Shown here piece by piece: positions 45,701 to 54,313 of a DNA stretch of 64,000 bases (position 1 is its first letter; the number at the start of each line of letters is the position of its first letter). The stretch is from assembly GCF_019145435.1 (NCBI RefSeq), contig NZ_JAHSTS010000001.1, forward strand, positions 2,804,001 through 2,868,000. Reading direction: 5' to 3'. The notes below the pieces were generated by a model. The model had not been told where the DNA came from. It searched no databases and saw nothing but the letters and a program-made list of their open reading frames with translations. The stretch comes from Pseudomonas ekonensis (GTDB lineage Bacteria; Pseudomonadota; Gammaproteobacteria; Pseudomonadales; Pseudomonadaceae). The translations under genes were made by a program, and so were the position numbers.

Positions 45701-47623
45701 GATGTGGACAAACGCGTCCTGCAGGGTGTCATTGAGCTGCTGGATGTCCAGGTCCATGCCTTCGGCCGCGGTGAACGCGAAGTCGTGGATCCAGAACTCG
45801 CGGCCGTTGTTGTGGCGCAAGCGGTACGGGAACTCGCCCAGCACGCGCAGGCCGAGGTTTTCCAGGATCGGCAGCACGTCGGACAGCGCCAGCGGGGTAT
45901 CGGCGTGATACAGCTTGCAGTGCAGCTCGCGCGGGCCCGAGGCCAGCGGCTGGTAGAAGCTCATGGCCAGCGGCTTCTTCTCGCTCAGGTTGAGCAGGTG
46001 CTGCATGTCGACCACGGCCGAGTGCGCCGCGAAACGCTCGCGGTAACCGGCCGGGAAGCCTTTCGGGAAGTCCGCCAGCACGTTGGTGCCGTTGGCTTCG
46101 CCGAAGGTCTCCACGGTCAGCGCGGCGTAGTCGTCCTGCCAGCTGCGGCAGGCCTGGATGACTTCGTTCTCCAGTTGCAGCGGGTCGATGTCGATGCGGT
46201 TCTTCGGGTCGACGCGCAGGATCAGCTGCACGCGGGCCAGCACGGACTCGGAGAAGAACGTCCAGAACTCGCAGTCGGTGGCCTTCAGGCGCTCCATCAG
46301 CACGTGCTGGATCTTCTGGCGCACTTCGGTGGAATAGATGTCACGCGGCACGTAGGCCAGGCAGTAGCAGAAGCGGCCGTACGGATCCTTGCGCAGGAAC
46401 ACGCGGATCTTGTTGCGCTCCTGGATCTGCACGATCGACATCACGGTGCTGAACAGCTCGTCGACCGGGGTCTGGAACAGGTCGTCGCGCGGCAGCACTT
46501 CCAGCACCTGCGCCAGTTCCTTGCCCAGGTGGGCCTTGGACTGGAAGCCGGAGCGGCGCTCGATCTCCTCGACCTTGCGGCGGATGTACGGGATGGTGCG
46601 CACGCTTTCGCCGTACACCGAGGAGGTGTACAGGCCCATGAAGCGGCATTCCTTGATGACCTTGCCGTCGGCGTCGATCTCGCGGATCGACACGTAGTCC
46701 GGGTAGGCCGGACGGTGCACGCGGCTCGGGTGCGCGGCCTTGGCGAAGGTCAGCAGCTTGGGTTCGCGCAGGTAGTTGACGGCGTAGTCTTCGATGCGCA
46801 GGTCGTCATAGGTCATGCCGGTGCGCAGCAGCTTGGTCAGGCCCAGGAACGAGGCCGGGTCGTACTCGATGTGGCCGCCGTCGGCCTGGTCGGTGACCAC
46901 GAACTCTTCGTAGCCGAGGAAGGTGAAGTGGTTGCCCACCAGCCATTCCAGGAAACTCTTGATCTCGGTCTTCTCGTCGCCGTCGACGGCGAATGCGCTG
47001 GTATCGAGCTTGGTGAGGATCTCCTGCACCTTGGCCTTCATCGGCTCGAAATCGGCGACCGCGACGCGGACCTCACCCAGGACCTGCTCCAGTTCCTTGG
47101 TCAGCACATTCAGCTCGGCCGCGTTGGCGCAGCGGTCGATTTCCAGGTACATCAGCGACTCGTGCTGCACGCCTTCGCCGGTGGTGCCCTTGGGCAGGAT
47201 TTCCAGCAGCTCGCCTTTATCACCGCGACGCACGCTCAGCACGGTGGTCTGCAGGGTGTGGATGCTGTAGCCGCGGCGGTTCAGCTCGGTGCGCACCGAG
47301 TCCACCAGGAACGGCAGGTCGTGGTGCAGCACTTCGACCGCGGTGTGGGTCGACTGCCAGCCGTGACGTTCGTAATCGGGGTTGTAGACGCGAACCTGAG
47401 GTTGCGCGTGGTCGAAGCGCTCAAGCAGGCGCCATGCGGAAAGCGTACAGCCAGCGAGGTCGGAGAGGCGACGCTGGGTCAGCTCGTCCAGGGAAATGAT
47501 GCCGAAGAATTGTTCAGAGAACAGCGCCACTTGTGGCAGTGCCTGTTCACTGATGTGCTGCGCCAGTGCCGCTTGCAGTTGGTGCTGGAAGTCGGCTTTG
47601 CTGGCTGCGGTGAAGAACGCCAT
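42731..47623 (-). CDS. gdhB: NAD-specific glutamate dehydrogenase, large (GDH-180) type
   Basis: 1630 residues, the normal size of the Pseudomonas/Streptomyces large enzyme. It oxidises glutamate to 2-oxoglutarate and ammonia with NAD+ for catabolism. The long N-terminal regulatory part has ACT-like segments ([21 protein letters not shown]). The catalytic core includes [63 protein letters not shown] and [12 protein letters not shown], with the nucleotide-binding domain after it. A C-terminal helical region completes it. The ATG gives [16 protein letters not shown]. It stands alone with its own terminator. Intact. Confidence 0.97.
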   Translation of the reverse strand: [1630 protein letters not shown]

Positions 47624-48341
47624 CTGTGGTACTCCGCTTGGGCTTGTTATTGATGGAAAGCGTCACATGCTGCATGGCCCCCTATCGGGCCGTTCCGTCG
47701 CCCTGTTCCTGATTCTCGGGCAGAGGAAACAGGGTGACAGGTGGGTGAAGCTGGACGAGACACTCAGGTCACATTCACCTTCCATGGGATGGGCATCTGC
47801 AAAAACGACTGCCCCGCGCCCTCGGGCCGTCGGCAATGCCTTTACGGGTGCCCATCCGTTGCGCAGCTTAATGGCTGCGACAATGTGCCTGCTTGCAGCG
47901 CTGCGACATATTCGGTCATCGGCACGTAAACGGCGGCCTGCGCACCGGACAACACTAGCAGGGGATGGGCGCCCCGGCCCGTTGGGCGTCGTTTTTTTGC
48001 CGCACGCCCGTGCCAAAAATGACCGCGCCGGCGCGATTCGTTCCCCTGGGCGCTTCGTCCGGTTTCGGCCCGGATTCCCAGGCCCTGCCCCGCCCTGCCG
48101 ACACCTGAAATAACCGATAAGAAACAACTCGTTAGTTGCAGATTATTCAGTCGCACAAATCTCAAAGAATTGCCCTACATCATTAACAGAACACTTTCCT
48201 ACAAGCCGGTTTGTTGGAAACAAAGGGCAATGTTATCAATGGAAAGCCGGCAAACCATTTGTAAACAAACACGAAGCGCGTCTTCGCGACGCACTTCGCT
48301 TGCCCGACGGATCGGGCGTTCAACGCACAAGGAACAGGCAC
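47624..48341. other. 718-base intergenic region between gdhB and the bacteriocin gene
   Basis: It contains the divergent promoters for gdhB and the bacteriocin. Open frames within it (such as 47663-48127 minus) are rich in Arg/Pro, lack a ribosome site and look like chance. Composition changes from GC-rich to AT-rich at about 48100, the probable left edge of the bacteriocin module. Two hairpins lie just before the bacteriocin gene. No LexA (CTG-N10-CAG) box or repeated PrtN P-box was found. Confidence 0.6.
48272..48317 (+). promoter_or_regulatory. Tandem hairpins in the bacteriocin leader
   Basis: First hairpin: CGAAG/CTTCG (48272-48276, 48294-48298) enclosing GCGTC-TTCGC-GACGC (48278-48292). 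Second: GCCCGA-CGGA-TCGGGC (48302-48317). They end about 12 bases before the ribosome site of the bacteriocin. They may slow translation or influence transcript end; no T-tract follows. Confidence 0.45.
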
Positions 48342-49511
48342 ATGCCACAACTGGAAATACCCGGAATCATCACTTACGCCGACGGAACATGGGAAATCAT
48401 CAACTTGAACCCGGACAAGGTCCGTGGAGACATCCGCAAGAACTACCCGCTGGGCAATCCGATGCACGGGTTCACCCTGGCCATCCAGAACGACTATCTG
48501 GCGCGCAAGCACAACCTTGAGCCCCACCTGCAAAACGAACTGGACGCCGTCGACGGCACCCATCCGCCCTTGCGCCACCACACACCGGACGAGTGGCTGG
48601 CGCGGACCGTCAACATCGTCAACGAACTGCTCTTTCGCAAGAACACCGAATACCAACAGCAGTTGAAGGCCACGCAGACGGCCAAGCAGCTCGGCAAGCT
48701 GCAGGCCACCTACAACGCGATGATCCTCAACGACCAGATCACCAGCCTGCAGAACCGCCAGTCTTCCCTGTACGCGGAAATCGCCCGCCGCCAGGCCGAA
48801 GCCCTGGCGCAGCAACAGGCGGCAGAAGCCGCGCGCCGCGCGGAGGAAGCCCAGCGCCAGGCAGAGGAACAGGCGAGGCAGGTCGCGGCGGAGCAGGCCC
48901 GGATCGCAGCCGAAGAACAAGCCAGGCAGATCGACGACTACAAGCGCGCCGTGGCCTTCGTCGCCGAAGCGAACAAATACATCCTGGAGAAATACGGCGA
49001 GAAACTGCATCAGGTGGTGCTGGACCTGCAGAAGGACATCTCAGGCAAGAAGGTCCGCAGCTACGGCGAGGCCATGCAGACGTTCGAAAAGGTGCGCAAC
49101 AACCCCCATGCCAGGCTCAGCCCGCAGGACACCCGCGCCGTTGTCGATGCGCTGAATGCGCTGGATAAAGCGACCTACGTGGACAACGTCAACCGGTTGG
49201 CCAAAGGGTTTGGCGTGACCGGCAAAATCGTGCAGGCACATTCGGTGATCGAGAAGACGGTCATTGGTTTTCGGGATGGTGATTGGAAGCCGTTGTTGCT
49301 GGAGCTGGAAAGTATTGCCGCCGGAATCGGAGCTGGCGCAATACTGGCTGGCGCTATCGCAATGCGTGCCCCCGTTTTCGCAATCAGCATCCCTGGCATA
49401 TTGATAGTTGGCCTGGTGATTGCCGCCGCAGCCGCCTATCTGGATGCCAAGACGGTAGAAAAAATAAACACAATCCTCCTTGCTGAACTAAACCCCGCAT
49501 CATCCACTTAA
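48342..49511 (+). CDS. Pore-forming bacteriocin, pyocin S5-like
   Basis: 389 residues. From about residue 74 it parallels pyocin S5: HPPLRHHTPDEWLARTVNIV, a helical stretch with ITSLQNRQSSLYAEIARR, then an Ala/Glu/Gln-rich coiled coil (about 148-198). Residues about 200-385 form a colicin pore domain: RSYGEAMQTFEKVRNNPHAR, LSPQDTRAVVDALNALDKA, LAKGFGVTGK, the signature GDWKPLLLELESIAAG (313-328) and a hydrophobic helical hairpin (about 324-366). It would depolarise the inner membrane of sensitive relatives. It is about 100 residues shorter than S5 at the N-terminus, so the receptor-binding region differs. AAGGAAC lies 9 bases before the ATG. An immunity gene follows. No lysis gene seen. Confidence 0.9.
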   Translation: MPQLEIPGIITYADGTWEIINLNPDKVRGDIRKNYPLGNPMHGFTLAIQNDYLARKHNLEPHLQNELDAVDGTHPPLRHHTPDEWLARTVNIVNELLFRKNTEYQQQLKATQTAKQLGKLQATYNAMILNDQITSLQNRQSSLYAEIARRQAEALAQQQAAEAARRAEEAQRQAEEQARQVAAEQARIAAEEQARQIDDYKRAVAFVAEANKYILEKYGEKLHQVVLDLQKDISGKKVRSYGEAMQTFEKVRNNPHARLSPQDTRAVVDALNALDKATYVDNVNRLAKGFGVTGKIVQAHSVIEKTVIGFRDGDWKPLLLELESIAAGIGAGAILAGAIAMRAPVFAISIPGILIVGLVIAAAAAYLDAKTVEKINTILLAELNPASST

Positions 49512-49585
49512 TAGATACCGCAGGATTGAGTTCATTGACGAGCTCAATCCTGCAACCGAAAAACATACACATCCGGGAACTCCAA

Positions 49586-50161
49586 ATGCCAAAAAACCAT
49601 CCGGCAGTAACCCGTCTCCTTTGGGTTAACAGTGTGTTTTACATTCCGATATTCCTCATCTGTTTCATTCTCCCCGGCTATCCGCAAACCGCTCTGGACT
49701 TTGCCATCGATGACATGCTGGACAATCAGCTGTTTGGGCGGGTTGGGTTCTGGTCATCCCTATTCCCTTTCAACTCAAAAGCCGCCGCAAATTATTCAGC
49801 GGTGTTCGGCCCGCTACTCACCGCCTACTCGATTTTCACAGCATTCAAAACCGAAAAAGACCCGGAACAGATCAAAAAAATCGCACAACTCACAACAAGG
49901 CGTTATCTGGCCGTGCTTATCGGAGGGACTTTATTTTTTATTTTCCTGGCATGTACTTTTTACTTGATATCGCACGATCTTGGAACGAGCACCGGAAAAT
50001 ACGGAAACCTGTTTGGCAAGAATGCCTTGCTCTATTCCTTCCACCATTCACTCATGTCCTCCACGATGTTCTCCTTGGCACCCCTCTTCGTATGTTCCTT
50101 CTATTACTCCATCCCACGATTCAAAATCGAACGCTGGCTGAGCAAGAGGCAAAAAAATTGA
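49586..50161 (+). CDS. Membrane immunity protein for the pore-forming bacteriocin
   Basis: 191 residues from MPKNHPAVTRLLWVN. Four hydrophobic segments (about 12-30, 68-88, 107-130, 150-172) with a basic C-terminus fit the four-helix immunity proteins of A-type pore-forming colicins, which block the toxin's helical hairpin in the inner membrane. It lies 74 bases after the bacteriocin on the same strand and is more AT-rich than its right-hand neighbours. The frame is open to an upstream ATG at 49526; the internal one was chosen for length and a nearby GGGAAC. Sequence family not identified directly, so the role rests on topology and position. Confidence 0.8.
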   Translation: MPKNHPAVTRLLWVNSVFYIPIFLICFILPGYPQTALDFAIDDMLDNQLFGRVGFWSSLFPFNSKAAANYSAVFGPLLTAYSIFTAFKTEKDPEQIKKIAQLTTRRYLAVLIGGTLFFIFLACTFYLISHDLGTSTGKYGNLFGKNALLYSFHHSLMSSTMFSLAPLFVCSFYYSIPRFKIERWLSKRQKN

Positions 50162-50247
50162 AGATGTAGCAGCAGATTCTTCGTCGGACTGGCAGAATCA
50201 CGTTTTTTCGTCGCCCCGTCGCGTCCGGCCCTTCAGGAATCCTCCCC

Positions 50248-50601
50248 ATGCAAATGACCACCGATCTGCTCATCGTCAACCCGTGCGACGACGAAGAAGA
50301 CAACATGGCCATGCTCTGCTGCCATAGCAAGAAAGGCGAAATGTTCCTGATGAGCCGCTACCCGGACGAGGACGATCTGGAGATCACCCTGAACGACGAG
50401 CCGTCGACCCTCGACGGCGTGAAGGTGACCCTGGCGCCGCCCCTGCTGAAGATCGAGATCGCGGCGGGCGATGCCGATGCGCTGAACGGTGACGACGTGC
50501 TGGAGATCACCTTCAACCCGGACATGGTGGATCTCGACGAAGTCGAGGAGACGCTGAAGAACATTCTGGACGGTACCGGCACTTACATCCGCCAGGCCTG
50601 A
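50248..50601 (+). CDS. Conserved acidic protein of unknown function
   Basis: 117 residues from MQMTTDLLIVNPCDDEEDN, with CAGGAA about 10 bases upstream. Strongly acidic, no membrane segment or signal peptide. Alternating strands with MAMLCCHSKKGEMFLMSRYPDEDDLEITLND and IRQA at the end suggest a small beta-rich soluble fold. It sits between the bacteriocin immunity gene and the moxR operon with GC content like the core genome. I do not recognise a family. Confidence 0.75.
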   Translation: MQMTTDLLIVNPCDDEEDNMAMLCCHSKKGEMFLMSRYPDEDDLEITLNDEPSTLDGVKVTLAPPLLKIEIAAGDADALNGDDVLEITFNPDMVDLDEVEETLKNILDGTGTYIRQA

Positions 50602-50837
50602 AGTCGCGACGGCGGGCCTCATCGCCGGATCGTCGCCCGGAGCAAGCCCGCCCCTTGATCCGACTTGCCCGCGACGGGCCGGTGACCGTCATCTCCCGTC
50701 GCCATTGTCGCCCGGTCATTTCCCGCACTTTGCGCAAAATGCCGTTAGTCGCCACCCCCCGCGATGGATTAAAGTAACGCCCCCAGCCCCGGCGTTATCC
50801 GAACGCCTGCGGCCACCCTTTCCAGGAACAGTCACCG

Positions 50838-51797
<960 letters not shown>

Positions 51798-51802
51798 CCG
51801 CC

Positions 51803-52747
51803 ATGAACGCCCCCCTGCCGTCCGAACCGGGCATCCGCGTCAGCCTCGCCGAGCTGATCGAGATGCGTCACCGCGTCCGTGAAGTGCAGCTGTTCTCCAC
51901 GCCGAGCCAGCGCAGCCCGCTGATCGGCCTGCACCATTCGAAGTTCCGCGGCCGCGGCGTGGACTTCGACCAGGTGCGGGTCTACCAGGCCGGCGACGAC
52001 GTGCGCACCATCGACTGGCGCGTGACCGCCCGCACCCAGGAGCCGCACACCAAACTGTTCCACGAGGAGCGCGAGCGGCCGATCTTCATCATGGTCGAGC
52101 AGAGCCGGCGGCTGTTTTTCGGCTCCGGGCTGATGTTCAAATCGGTGCTCGCCGCGCAAGCGGCGGCCCTGATCGGCTGGGCGGCGCTGGGCCACAACGA
52201 CCGGGTCGGCGGACTGGTGTTCGGCGACAACGAGCATTACGAGATCAAGCCGCGACGCAGCAAGCAAAGCCTGCTGCAACTGCTCAACCGGCTGGTGCGC
52301 GCCAACCAGGCGCTGCACAGCGAGCGCGAACCGGATCGCGATGCGTTCGGCGTGGCGCTGCGCCGGGCCCGTGAGGTGCTGCGGCCGGGCAGCCTGGTGA
52401 TCGTGATCTGCGACGAGCGGGTGCTGTCCGACAGCGCCGAACAGCAACTGAGCCTGCTGTCGCGCCACTGCGACCTGTTGCTGCTGCCGCTGTCCGACCC
52501 GCTGGACCACGCCCTGCCCGCCGCCGGGCTGCTGCGGTTCGCCGAGCGCGGCGCGCAACTGGAGCTGGACACCCTCAACTTCGACCTGCGCCAGACCTAC
52601 CGCGCCCAGGCCGAGGCGCGGATCGCCCGCTGGGAGCTGCTGGCGCAGAAGCTGCGGGTGCTGCTGATGCCCCTGAGCACCCAGAGCGAAATGGTCGAGC
52701 AGATGCGTGAGTTCCTCAACCCGCAGCGGCCGGGCAGCGCACGATGA
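51803..52747 (+). CDS. DUF58 domain protein
   Basis: 314 residues from ATG six bases after the moxR stop; a TTG at 51794 overlapping the stop is an alternative. The DUF58 signature FRGRGVDFDQVRVYQAGDDVRTIDWRVTAR lies at about 50-80, followed by a VWA-like domain (PIFIMVEQSRRLFFGSG, LVIVICDERVLSD). DUF58 proteins are regular partners of MoxR ATPases. Cytoplasmic, no membrane segment. Confidence 0.92.
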   Translation: MNAPLPSEPGIRVSLAELIEMRHRVREVQLFSTPSQRSPLIGLHHSKFRGRGVDFDQVRVYQAGDDVRTIDWRVTARTQEPHTKLFHEERERPIFIMVEQSRRLFFGSGLMFKSVLAAQAAALIGWAALGHNDRVGGLVFGDNEHYEIKPRRSKQSLLQLLNRLVRANQALHSEREPDRDAFGVALRRAREVLRPGSLVIVICDERVLSDSAEQQLSLLSRHCDLLLLPLSDPLDHALPAAGLLRFAERGAQLELDTLNFDLRQTYRAQAEARIARWELLAQKLRVLLMPLSTQSEMVEQMREFLNPQRPGSAR

Positions 52748-53241
52748 ACGGCCTCGAACAACTGCAGCCGCTGATGTCCCCGCCACCGGTCGCCTTCTGG
52801 CCGCCGGCGCCTGGCTGGTGGCTGCTGCTTCTGCTGCTGCCCCTGGCGGGTTTCGCCCTGTGGCGCCTGCGCCGGCTCATTCCGGTGAAGAAGCGCCCGA
52901 TCGTGCGGGCCGAGCAACCGCTGGATCCGGTGCGCCTGGCCGCCCTCGCGGAACTGGCGCAAATGACCAAGCCCTATGACGGCGCGCCCGCCGGTGCCTG
53001 GCTGCAGCAACTCAACGGCCTGCTCAAGCGCCTGTGCCGCAACCATTACCCGAACAGCCAAAGCCACACCCTCAACGGCCGCAAATGGCTGGCGTTCCTC
53101 GACAACCGCTGCCCGGCCGCCGGCCTGACGCGCTGGATGGTGCTGGTCGAAGGCGCCTACAAGCCCGAATGCAAGCTCGACGACAAGGCCATCGCCGGCC
53201 TGACCCAAGCGGTCGACACCTGGATCCGCAAGCATGTTTGA
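52744..53241 (+). CDS. DUF4381 domain membrane protein
   Basis: 165 residues. One membrane helix near the start (about 24-42, GWWLLLLLLPLAGFALW) and a cytoplasmic part with LAELAQMTKPYDGAPAGAWLQQLNGLLKRLCR and GRKWLAFLDNRCP, typical of DUF4381 in Bat operons. It overlaps the DUF58 gene by 4 bases and batA by 8, so it is translationally coupled. Confidence 0.92.
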   Translation: MNGLEQLQPLMSPPPVAFWPPAPGWWLLLLLLPLAGFALWRLRRLIPVKKRPIVRAEQPLDPVRLAALAELAQMTKPYDGAPAGAWLQQLNGLLKRLCRNHYPNSQSHTLNGRKWLAFLDNRCPAAGLTRWMVLVEGAYKPECKLDDKAIAGLTQAVDTWIRKHV

Positions 53242-54313
53242 GTTCGCCTGGCCGTGGATCTTCGCGCTGCTGCCGCTGCCGTGGCTGATGCGCCTGGTGC
53301 TGCCGGTGGCCGACAGCGGCGAGCCGGCGCTGAAGGTGAGTTTTCTCGCCGACCTCGAAGGCCTCGCCCGCCGCCGGGCCCGGGCCAACCTGCCGGCCTG
53401 GCGGCAGCAGGCGCCGTTCCTGCTGCTGTGGCTGTTTTTGCTGATCGCCGCCGCCCGCCCGCAATGGCTGGGCGAACCGTTGCCGATCGCCGCCAGCGGC
53501 CGCGACCTGCTGGTGGCGGTGGACGTGTCCGGCTCGATGGACTTCCCCGACATGCAATGGCAGGACGAGGACGTCAGCCGCCTGTCGCTGGTGCAGCACC
53601 TGCTCGGCGACTTCCTGGAAAGCCGCGACGGCGACCGGGTCGGCCTGATCCTGTTCGGCAGCCAGGCGTACCTGCAGGCGCCGTTGACCTTCGACCGCCA
53701 CACGGTGCGGGTCTGGCTCGACGAGGCACGGATCGGCATCGCCGGCAAGAACACCGCCATCGGCGACGCCATCGGCCTGGCCCTCAAGCGCCTGCGCATG
53801 CGCCCGGCCCAGAGCCGCGTGCTGGTGCTGGTCACCGACGGCGCCAACAACGGCGGCGAAATCGACCCGTTGACCGCCGCCCGCCTGGCCGCCGGCGAAG
53901 GCGTGAGAATCTACCCGATCGGCATCGGCGCCGACCCCGAGTCGAGCGGCAGCACCGCCCTGCTCGGCGCGAACCCGACCCTGGACCTCGACGAGCCGGC
54001 GCTCAAGGCCATCGCCGAGACCACGGGCGGCCGCTATTTCCGCGCCCGCGACGGCCAGGAACTGCAGGCGGTCAAGGACACCCTCGACCGGCTCGAACCG
54101 GTGGCCCAGCAACCGACCCAGGCCCGCCCGGCCCAGGCGCTGTACCCATGGCCGCTGGCGCTGGCGCTGCTGCTGAGCCTGTTGCTGGTGATCCGCGAAC
54201 TGTGGCCGGACAACCCGCTGCAACGCCTCTTCAGCAAGGAATTGTATTTGCAGAGTCCTTTGCCTGACTGGCGTGCCCGCCTCAAGCGTCTGCGTCTGCG
54301 GAGGCGTCGATGA
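53234..54313 (+). CDS. batA: BatA-like VWA domain membrane protein
   Basis: 359 residues. Membrane helices at about 7-25 and 58-78 frame an N-terminal region, then a VWA domain with an intact MIDAS: DVSGSMDFPD, the Thr in AYLQAPLTFDR and LVTDGANNGGEIDP. A last helix (about 306-325) lies near the basic C-terminus. It presents a metal-dependent binding surface at the inner membrane, working with MoxR and the other Bat proteins in envelope maturation or stress tolerance. Confidence 0.92.
   Translation: MFEFAWPWIFALLPLPWLMRLVLPVADSGEPALKVSFLADLEGLARRRARANLPAWRQQAPFLLLWLFLLIAAARPQWLGEPLPIAASGRDLLVAVDVSGSMDFPDMQWQDEDVSRLSLVQHLLGDFLESRDGDRVGLILFGSQAYLQAPLTFDRHTVRVWLDEARIGIAGKNTAIGDAIGLALKRLRMRPAQSRVLVLVTDGANNGGEIDPLTAARLAAGEGVRIYPIGIGADPESSGSTALLGANPTLDLDEPALKAIAETTGGRYFRARDGQELQAVKDTLDRLEPVAQQPTQARPAQALYPWPLALALLLSLLLVIRELWPDNPLQRLFSKELYLQSPLPDWRARLKRLRLRRRR

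Noticed and set aside
42902..47653. A 1583-codon plus-strand open frame opposite gdhB
   Set aside because: Composition is typical of an antisense frame, and gdhB on the minus strand is unambiguous.
47663..48127. A 154-codon minus-strand frame upstream of gdhB
   Set aside because: No ribosome site, no homology by eye, Arg/Pro/Gly-rich; treated as non-coding.
48100..48341. SOS or PrtN control sites for the bacteriocin
   Set aside because: No CTG-N10-CAG LexA box and no repeated ATTG-GT P-box could be found.
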